Notes under the pieces: model-generated
Told to the model about the DNA's origin: nothing
Seen by the model: only the letters and a program-made list of their open reading frames with translations
The model's database searches: none
From: Burkholderiales bacterium
GTDB lineage: Bacteria; Pseudomonadota; Gammaproteobacteria; Burkholderiales; Casimicrobiaceae
DNA: 5,775 nt
Direction: 5' to 3'
NCBI GenBank assembly: GCA_031283405.1
Contig: JAITBX010000108.1
Location: forward strand, 1 to 5,775
Shown here: in pieces, positions 1 through 3,540 of the stretch
How positions within the stretch are numbered: the stretch's first letter is position 1
How the letters are laid out: each line of letters begins with the position of its first letter
Translations under genes and position numbers: made by a program

Positions 1-210
1 TTCCAAAACAATATCGACGGCAACACGGTTTCGGCGGATGTGTATCGCTACACGGGGTCGAAATGGGGAGCGACGCTCTACGATAACCACGCTATCGCCA
101 ACGAAAAAGTGGGCACGGCGAAGCTGACGTTTACGTCGGACACGACGGCAATATTTGAATACAACGTTAGTAATTCGAGCCGTTCGGTCAAGCTCATCAA
201 GATCGAGTGA
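1..210 (+). CDS. C-terminal end of an unrecognised beta-rich protein (5' end outside window)
   Basis: The first frame is open from the window edge to a TGA at 208-210 and encodes 69 residues, so only the C-terminus is present. I cannot name the protein. The tail has alternating polar and hydrophobic residues with aromatic positions (YRYTGSKWGATLYD, then VGTAKLTF, then AIFEYNV, then VKLIKIE at the end), which suggests several beta strands. The spacing of a Trp-containing segment, a VGxxxLTF strand, an F-x-Y-x-V strand and a final Lys-rich strand resembles the C-terminal beta module of many uncharacterised betaproteobacterial secreted or surface proteins. That resemblance is from memory and not verified. 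No Cys or membrane segment is seen. It ends 155 nt before the convergent hemerythrin gene, and no clear intrinsic terminator follows it. Confidence 0.6.
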   Translation, partial: FQNNIDGNTVSADVYRYTGSKWGATLYDNHAIANEKVGTAKLTFTSDTTAIFEYNVSNSSRSVKLIKIE

Positions 211-309
211 ATATCAGAGCATTTTCCTGTCAGTTAGACTTATGCCAAGCCATCTCCAAAGGATTTAAACACATCCGAATAGTGTGATTCTTATAAATAG
301 GAAATTGCT

Positions 310-356
310 CTGGGTATCAGGCATCAGAAGCTCTTCCTTCCTTACGAGAGAGGGAA
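310..356 (-). repeat. Dispersed repeat copy A: three heptamers plus a weak hairpin, inverted relative to copy B
   Basis: Read on the minus strand, 330-310 is three heptamers: CTTCTGA, TGCCTGA, TACCCAG. Bases 316-329 (ATCAGGCATCAGAA) are an exact 14-base reverse complement of 2256-2269. As at the second copy, the heptamers adjoin an inverted repeat rich in CTCTC/GAGAG: 334-340 can pair with 350-356, seven pairs including one G-T. The hairpin is less perfect than in copy B. It lies just past the 3' end of the hemerythrin gene but has no T-run downstream on the minus strand, so I do not call it an intrinsic terminator. Confidence 0.55.
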
Positions 357-364
357 AAAATGGA

Positions 365-949
365 TCAAGCGCGGCTCTGTGGCGGCACAGGGTTGACTTG
401 TCGTCGGCGCGCCATTTCTTCGCCGATTTCACGCAGCCGATCTGCGTCAAAGAAGGGATGCGCCGCCGGATAGGCCACGGTTTCTTCCAGCGGAATGTGG
501 AGTTCGTAGCCGATGATGAACTCGTCGATCAGCGTGCCGTCTTTATCGCTGGGCGGCGGCGCGGCGGGATCATCGCGCCAGCGCAGGAGCGTTTGCCGCA
601 GGCGCGCCCATTGCGCGTGCATGCGTTCATGGTCGGCTTGCAGTTCGGCGACGGCGGCGCGCACTGTTGCGTCCGGATGGTCTTGCAGCGCCGGAAAGAT
701 GTGCAGTTCCTCGTCTTCATGATGCAGCGAGCCAGCGATGTCGAAGTAGCGCAACACGTCAGTCAATGCGCTGCGCGAGTCGGCGTCGTGCCCGTGTTGG
801 GCGATGTGTTCGCGCGCGCGGCGCAACAGATCGAGGCTGCGCAGCACGCGCTCGTGGCAGGCTTCGAGCATCTCGAAGGGTTGCTCAAAACCGACCAACG
901 GAGTGTTGAAGCCCGGCAGAGGGATGGCGATTTTTGAGGCGTGAGGCAT
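365..949 (-). CDS. Hemerythrin HHE cation-binding domain protein
   Basis: This 194-residue protein is predicted to be soluble and all-helical, with a non-heme di-iron hemerythrin-like four-helix bundle. Likely metal ligands are visible in the usual order: His32 (ACHERV), His77 and Glu81 within HHEDEELHIFPAL (76-88), His107 and His111 (DHERMH), and His151 with Glu155 (ELHIPLEE). Family members bind O2 or NO, sense or store iron or oxygen, or repair iron centres; the sequence does not say which. No signal peptide, membrane segment or fused signalling domain is seen, so it is a stand-alone cytoplasmic type. The Met start gives a normal N-terminus leading into PGFNTPLVGFEQPFEML, a common lead-in for this group, but no good Shine-Dalgarno precedes it. 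It lies 45 nt downstream of cbbY on the same strand, so co-transcription is likely. The C-terminal 20 residues or so are basic and low in conservation value. Confidence 0.88.
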   Translation of the reverse strand: MPHASKIAIPLPGFNTPLVGFEQPFEMLEACHERVLRSLDLLRRAREHIAQHGHDADSRSALTDVLRYFDIAGSLHHEDEELHIFPALQDHPDATVRAAVAELQADHERMHAQWARLRQTLLRWRDDPAAPPPSDKDGTLIDEFIIGYELHIPLEETVAYPAAHPFFDADRLREIGEEMARRRQVNPVPPQSRA

Positions 950-994
950 GGGGTTATCCGTTAGAAGTGAGCGATTACATACGTAAAGAGCTTA

Positions 995-1714
995 TCAAGA
1001 GGTCATCGGAAAGCCCGCTTGGCGGTAAAAGGCGTCGAGATCGCTGAGGTCATCAAATACTGCGGCAGCGCCGCTAAAATCCTGGCCGAGCGTATAGGGG
1101 TTGACGGTGATGTAGATGCGGAGGCCGGCGGCAAGGGCGGCGCGCAGACCGTTGTTGGAATCTTCCAGCGCGATGCAGTCCGCCGCCGCGATGCCGAAAT
1201 GAGCGAGTTCATCGAGTACCCGGCGATAAATGTCCGGCGCCGGTTTCTTGTGCGGCACGGCGTCGCCGCAGCCGACGGCAGCAAAACGCGCTCGCCAGTC
1301 CTTGCCCAGATTCGCTTCGAGCAGCGCCACAACATTTTCCGGCGAGGTGGTGGTGGCGATGGCGAGTTTGATGCCGGCAGCGCTTGCATCTTCGATCAGC
1401 TTGCGGATGCCGGGGCGCAACGGAATGCCGCCGTCGGTCAGCATGGCGATGTAGCGGCGAGTTTTGTCCTGATGCAGGCGTTTGACGAAGCCGTCGTAAT
1501 CGGTGGGTTTGACGAAATCGGGACGATAGCTGTCAACGTAGTGGCGGATGCGCTCCCTGCCGCCGGTAACGTCCAGCAGTTCGCCGTACAACGCGACATC
1601 CCAGCGCCAGTCGAGCCGGTATTCGGCGAAGGTTTCGTTGAAGGCGGCGCGGTGCGCTTCCTCGGTGTCGGCGAGCGTGCCGTCCACGTCGAAAATGATG
1701 GCTTTGATTACCAT
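995..1714 (-). CDS. cbbY: HAD-family phosphatase, CbbY type (xylulose-1,5-bisphosphate phosphatase-like)
   Basis: This is a 239-residue haloacid-dehalogenase-fold phosphatase. Motif I is FDVDGTLAD (8-16), with nucleophile Asp9 and acid/base Asp11. A helical cap follows at about 17-90 with TGGRERI (50-56), the signature loop of CbbY proteins. Motif II is ATTTS (120-124), motif III is Lys156/Lys157 in HKKPAPDIY, and motif IV is LEDSNNG (183-189). Blocks such as AFNETFA, LRPGI, ATTTS and EDSNNGLRAA match what I recall of Rhodobacter CbbY. That enzyme dephosphorylates xylulose-1,5-bisphosphate, a Rubisco inhibitor, and so supports Calvin-cycle function. The family also contains beta-phosphoglucomutases and other sugar phosphatases, so the substrate is inferred. 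It is first in a minus-strand unit with the hemerythrin gene, under the promoter at 1798-1826. No in-frame ATG, GTG or TTG lies between the promoter and this ATG. No Shine-Dalgarno is seen; a hairpin ends 7 nt before the ATG. Confidence 0.85.
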   Translation of the reverse strand: MVIKAIIFDVDGTLADTEEAHRAAFNETFAEYRLDWRWDVALYGELLDVTGGRERIRHYVDSYRPDFVKPTDYDGFVKRLHQDKTRRYIAMLTDGGIPLRPGIRKLIEDASAAGIKLAIATTTSPENVVALLEANLGKDWRARFAAVGCGDAVPHKKPAPDIYRRVLDELAHFGIAAADCIALEDSNNGLRAALAAGLRIYITVNPYTLGQDFSGAAAVFDDLSDLDAFYRQAGFPMTS

Positions 1715-1788
1715 AGGCGCGGCGAAGCCGTCGCGGCTTCGCGCATCATCGCGTCGGGAACTGCTTTGAAACGGATAACTCTCTCCAT
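1708..1788 (-). other. Possible 26-codon leader ORF overlapping the cbbY start
   Basis: An ATG at 1788-1786 lies only a few bases downstream of the predicted transcription start. It opens a 26-codon frame (MERVIRFKAVPDAMM..., ending in RLW). Its TAA (1710-1708) overlaps the cbbY ATG (1714-1712) within the string ATGGTAA. Such an overlap would allow translational coupling, which would make sense because cbbY has no visible Shine-Dalgarno. The peptide resembles nothing I know, has no ribosome site of its own and would be almost leaderless. It could be chance. Confidence 0.2.
1722..1742 (-). promoter_or_regulatory. Hairpin in the cbbY leader next to the start codon
   Basis: Bases 1722-1729 (GCGAAGCC) and 1735-1742 (GGCTTCGC) form a perfect 8-bp stem with a 5-nt loop. 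In the cbbY transcript the structure ends 7 nt before the ATG, over the place where a ribosome site would sit. There is no T-run, so it is not an intrinsic terminator. It could limit initiation unless opened by translation of the upstream frame. A REP-like repeat unit is an alternative reading. Confidence 0.5.
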
Positions 1789-1797
1789 ACGGCTTCG

Positions 1798-1826
1798 ATT
1801 ATAGGGAAGCGTCGAAACCCTGCCAA
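1798..1826 (-). promoter_or_regulatory. Sigma70-like promoter for cbbY-hemerythrin
   Basis: On the minus strand a -35 box TTGGCA (1826-1821, five of six to TTGACA) is followed by exactly 17 bases (1820-1804) and a perfect -10 box TATAAT (1803-1798). Transcription would start near 1791 and give cbbY a leader of about 77 nt. The spacing, match and position directly upstream of cbbY make this a strong prediction. Confidence 0.8.
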
Positions 1827-2229
1827 CTGCTAGTTAGCGGTTGCCCACGATTGCGGTTGCGCAGACGCAGAAGGGGAGGGCGATCAGGAAGCGCGGAATG
1901 TTATGGAAAATTGAATAAGGGGAGAAGTCGCGCCTGACATGCGATTTCCTTTCATCGTGAGCAAGGGCCATATGTAAATTTTATACATTACTAGCATCCG
2001 GCGTATCGCTTGCTCGCGCTCGTGTCGCCATGACCGAAGGCGTCAGAAAAATTCATCGTCGCTTTTGTAATCAATGTACTTTTACGAGCCGCAACTACGA
2101 CGAAGACCAAAGCATTGAGCTGGTCGCTTATATGCACATGCAGCGATAGGAAAATGCTTCGCGCATGTGTGACATTTTGCCGCCTGCGGTAACGGGACGC
2201 CGAGGGCGCCCTTTCGCTGTCTTCAGCCA
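1827..2229. other. Intergenic stretch without a convincing gene
   Basis: About 400 bases lie between the cbbY promoter and the repeat cluster upstream of rpsL. Short open frames exist, such as a 39-codon + strand ATG frame at 2030-2149. They lack ribosome sites and recognisable protein features. An AT-rich patch around 1970-1995 contains TGTA-N7-TACA (1973-1987), a weak dyad that could be an operator but has no gene clearly attached. I see no tRNA, no terminator and no mobile-element gene here. Confidence 0.5.
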
Positions 2230-2253
2230 CCTTCTCCCGCAAGCGGGAGAGGG
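2230..2253. repeat. Dispersed-repeat GC hairpin (part of copy B)
   Basis: Bases 2230-2240 pair with 2243-2253 around two unpaired A residues, eleven pairs including one G-T, with the core TCTCCCGC/GCGGGAGA. This CTCCCGC-AA-GCGGGAG hairpin is a recurring intergenic element in many beta- and gammaproteobacterial genomes (from general knowledge). It runs directly into the heptamer array at 2255. The T-run after it is only TTT, so it is a poor intrinsic terminator on either strand. Confidence 0.65.
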
Positions 2254-2254
2254 G

Positions 2255-2275
2255 TTTCTGATGCCTGATTTCTGG
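2255..2275 (+). repeat. Degenerate heptamer array, three units (part of copy B)
   Basis: Three consecutive 7-base units read TTTCTGA (2255-2261), TGCCTGA (2262-2268) and TTTCTGG (2269-2275). The first two are shared, inverted, with the copy at 310-330. The unit matches the array at 2361-2388, so the same repeat family occurs three times in the window. Confidence 0.6.
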
Positions 2276-2284
2276 CCGCTTATT

Positions 2285-2321
2285 CCTGCCGAGACAAGGC
2301 AGGCCTTGTTTCTACACAAGG
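2285..2321. repeat. Nested alternative inverted repeats
   Basis: ACAAGG occurs at 2294-2299 and 2316-2321, with its complement CCTTGT at 2304-2309 between them, so the middle segment can pair with either side. The left pairing extends to 2291-2299/2304-2312 with one G-T. A competing stem CCTGCC/GGCAGG (2285-2290/2298-2303) overlaps it. It lies upstream of the rpsL promoter, so it would not be in the main str transcript. No function can be assigned. Confidence 0.4.
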
Positions 2322-2360
2322 TCGCTTCCATGGGTATGACGTTTGATTTGCGGCCATTGG

Positions 2361-2388
2361 TTTCTGATTTCTGATTCCCGATCCCTGA
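2361..2388 (+). repeat. Degenerate heptamer array, four units, just upstream of the rpsL promoter
   Basis: Four consecutive 7-base units read TTTCTGA, TTTCTGA, TTCCCGA and TCCCTGA. The last unit ends 6 bases before the -35 box of the rpsL promoter. The unit is the same as in the array at 2255-2275 and in the inverted copy at 310-330. Confidence 0.65.
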
Positions 2389-2394
2389 TAAGGT

Positions 2395-2423
2395 TTGACA
2401 GGAAAAAGGAAGCTGGTTAAAAT
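2395..2423 (+). promoter_or_regulatory. Sigma70-like promoter of the str operon
   Basis: A perfect -35 box TTGACA (2395-2400), a 17-base spacer (2401-2417) and a -10 box TAAAAT (2418-2423, five of six to TATAAT) predict a start near 2430. This is a near-consensus promoter, as expected for ribosomal protein genes, and gives rpsL a leader of about 170 nt. It implies the operon is transcribed from here and does not depend on an upstream rpoBC unit. Confidence 0.8.
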
Positions 2424-2429
2424 CCCAAA

Positions 2430-2599
2430 TCTTTTTAGGAAAGGCGCTTGGCGCGTCCGCAATTTGCGGCGGTGAATCGCCTGCGGCTTAAAAAAGCGCC
2501 GGTCGCGCTGCGCAGGGATGCGGGCGACGGCTCGGCAAGAGCAACGCAATAGCGATGCGGCAGTCTGAATCTCAGGTTGCCCACTCAGGAAAATTAAGA
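2430..2599 (+). promoter_or_regulatory. Structured 5' leader of the str mRNA
   Basis: Several stems are possible. Stem A pairs 2443-2449 (GGCGCTT) with 2494-2500 (AAGCGCC). A small hairpin inside it pairs 2457-2461 with 2465-2469. Stem D pairs 2498-2506 with 2524-2531, eight pairs with one bulged G. Stems A and D both need 2498-2500, so they compete for those bases. No T-run follows any of them, so transcription attenuation of the classic kind is not supported. I do not recognise a known ribosomal-protein leader motif. The Shine-Dalgarno for rpsL (AGGA, 2587-2590) is outside these stems. Confidence 0.4.
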
Positions 2600-2977
2600 A
2601 TGCCAACTATCAATCAGCTGGTACGCAAGGGCAGAACGCCTGAAGTGTACAAGAGCAAGGTGCCGGCGCTTGGGCAATGTCCCCAAAAGCGCGGCGTTTG
2701 CACTCGCGTCTATACGACGACGCCGAAAAAGCCGAACTCCGCGTTGCGGAAGGTGGCGAAAGTGCGCCTGACCAACGGTTTTGAAGTGATCAGCTACATC
2801 GGCGGCGAAGGTCACAACCTTCAGGAGCACTCGGTGGTGCTGCTGCGCGGCGGTCGCGTCAAAGACCTTCCGGGTGTGCGCTATCACATGGTGCGCGGCG
2901 CGCTCGATACGGCCGGTGTTAAAGACCGCAAGCAGTCTCGTTCCAAGTACGGCGCCAAGCGTCCGAAAAAAGACTGA
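2600..2977 (+). CDS. rpsL: 30S ribosomal protein S12
   Basis: This is the 125-residue ribosomal protein S12, a small-subunit protein at the decoding centre that monitors codon-anticodon pairing. The whole sequence is typical: MPTINQLVRKGR at the start, TTTPKKPNSALRKVAK (39-54), GGEGHNLQEHSVVLLRGGRVKDLPGVRYH (68-96) and a Lys/Arg-rich tail. Lys43 and Lys88, where streptomycin-resistance substitutions usually arise, are wild type. Asp89, the residue methylthiolated by RimO in E. coli, is present. I chose the ATG at 2600 because it gives the universal N-terminus and has AGGA at 2587-2590, nine bases upstream. An in-frame ATG at 2555 would add 15 unconserved residues. It is the first gene of the str operon, followed after 27 nt by rpsG. 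Confidence 0.98.
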   Translation: MPTINQLVRKGRTPEVYKSKVPALGQCPQKRGVCTRVYTTTPKKPNSALRKVAKVRLTNGFEVISYIGGEGHNLQEHSVVLLRGGRVKDLPGVRYHMVRGALDTAGVKDRKQSRSKYGAKRPKKD

Positions 2978-3004
2978 CCGAACGAATAACCATTCGAGGA
3001 CGAT

Positions 3005-3475
3005 ATGCCCCGACGTAGAGAAGTTCCCAAACGTGAAATTCTTGCCGACCCCAAGTTTGCGAGTATTGAAGTTGCCAAGTTCGTCAACGTGTTGATGACC
3101 AGCGGCAAGAAATCCGTGGCCGAGCGCATCATTTATGGCGCGTTCTCCAATATCAGCGAAAAATCCGGCAAGGATCCGCTGGAAGTGTTTACTGCGGCGT
3201 TGGCCAATGCCAAACCAATGGTGGAAGTCAAAAGCCGTCGTGTCGGCGGCGCCAATTTTCAGGTGCCGGTCGAAGTACGGCCAACTCGCCGGTCGGCGCT
3301 GGCGATGCGTTGGTTGCGCGAAGCAGCCCGCAAGCGCGGCGAAAAATCGATGGACGCGCGGCTTGCCGGCGAATTGCTGGATGCTTCCGAAAACCGCGGC
3401 GGCGCGGTGAAAAAGCGCGAAGAAGTTCACCGGATGGCCGAAGCGAACAAGGCATTCTCCCATTTCCGTTTCTGA
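3005..3475 (+). CDS. rpsG: 30S ribosomal protein S7
   Basis: This is the 156-residue ribosomal protein S7, the primary 16S rRNA-binding protein that starts assembly of the 30S head and contacts the E site. The N-terminus MPRRREVPKREILADPKF, the block SGKKSVAERIIYGAF (33-47), the RRVGGANFQVPVEV segment (beta hairpin region) and the RWLREAARKR helix are characteristic. Length matches the short bacterial form, without the longer tail of E. coli K-12. GAGGA at 2996-3000 is a good Shine-Dalgarno 4 nt before the ATG. In E. coli, S7 represses its own operon by binding the S12-S7 spacer; here that spacer is only 27 nt, so the same site cannot be present in full. A 65-nt gap with a hairpin separates it from fusA. 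Confidence 0.98.
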   Translation: MPRRREVPKREILADPKFASIEVAKFVNVLMTSGKKSVAERIIYGAFSNISEKSGKDPLEVFTAALANAKPMVEVKSRRVGGANFQVPVEVRPTRRSALAMRWLREAARKRGEKSMDARLAGELLDASENRGGAVKKREEVHRMAEANKAFSHFRF

Positions 3476-3485
3476 TTTTTAACTT

Positions 3486-3522
3486 GCGCGATAGCGTAAG
3501 CCATGACGGCTGCCTATCGCGC
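3486..3522 (+). promoter_or_regulatory. Stable hairpin in the rpsG-fusA spacer
   Basis: GCGCGATAG (3486-3494) pairs perfectly with CTATCGCGC (3514-3522). Inside the 19-nt loop, AGCC (3499-3502) can pair with GGCT (3508-3511), leaving the tip ATGAC. TTTT follows at 3523-3526, so it resembles a weak intrinsic terminator, but fusA lies immediately downstream and must be read through. It could act as a partial attenuator, an RNA-processing or stability element, or a protein-binding site. Confidence 0.6.
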
Positions 3523-3540
3523 TTTTGATACAAGACTACC

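Noticed and set aside
331..364. Terminator for the hemerythrin transcript
   Set aside because: The T-run lies before the imperfect stem on the minus strand, not after it.
284..937. A 217-codon + strand frame over the hemerythrin gene
   Set aside because: The minus-strand protein has the full set of hemerythrin ligands; this frame has no domain and is a shadow.
1019..1804. A 261-codon + strand frame over cbbY
   Set aside because: The minus-strand frame contains all four HAD motifs and has a matching promoter; this is its shadow.
1973..1987. Operator-like dyad TGTA-N7-TACA
   Set aside because: Only four exact pairs per arm in an AT-rich patch, with no promoter or gene attached.
2030..2149. 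A 39-codon + strand ORF (starting MTEGVRKIHRRFCNQC)
   Set aside because: No ribosome site, no promoter and no family I recognise. The CNQC pair is suggestive of metal binding but a single CxxC in a short frame is easily chance.
1991..2242. An 83-codon minus-strand ORF in the intergenic region
   Set aside because: It starts inside the repeat hairpin, has no ribosome site and shows no protein-like pattern.
2230..2258. Intrinsic terminator
   Set aside because: The stem is strong but only TTT follows on the + strand, and there is no T-run on the minus strand; it fits a dispersed repeat better.
2255..2388. CRISPR-like array, because short units repeat
   Set aside because: Units are 7 bases, contiguous and degenerate, without spacers; no cas gene is near.
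2555..2599. Upstream in-frame ATG that would lengthen S12 by 15 residues
   Set aside because: The added residues are not part of S12 in any bacterium I know, and the ATG at 2600 has a fitting AGGA.
2594..3463. A 289-codon minus-strand frame antisense to rpsL and rpsG
   Set aside because: Same shadow effect; both sense genes are certain, and the product is His/Arg-rich with no known features.
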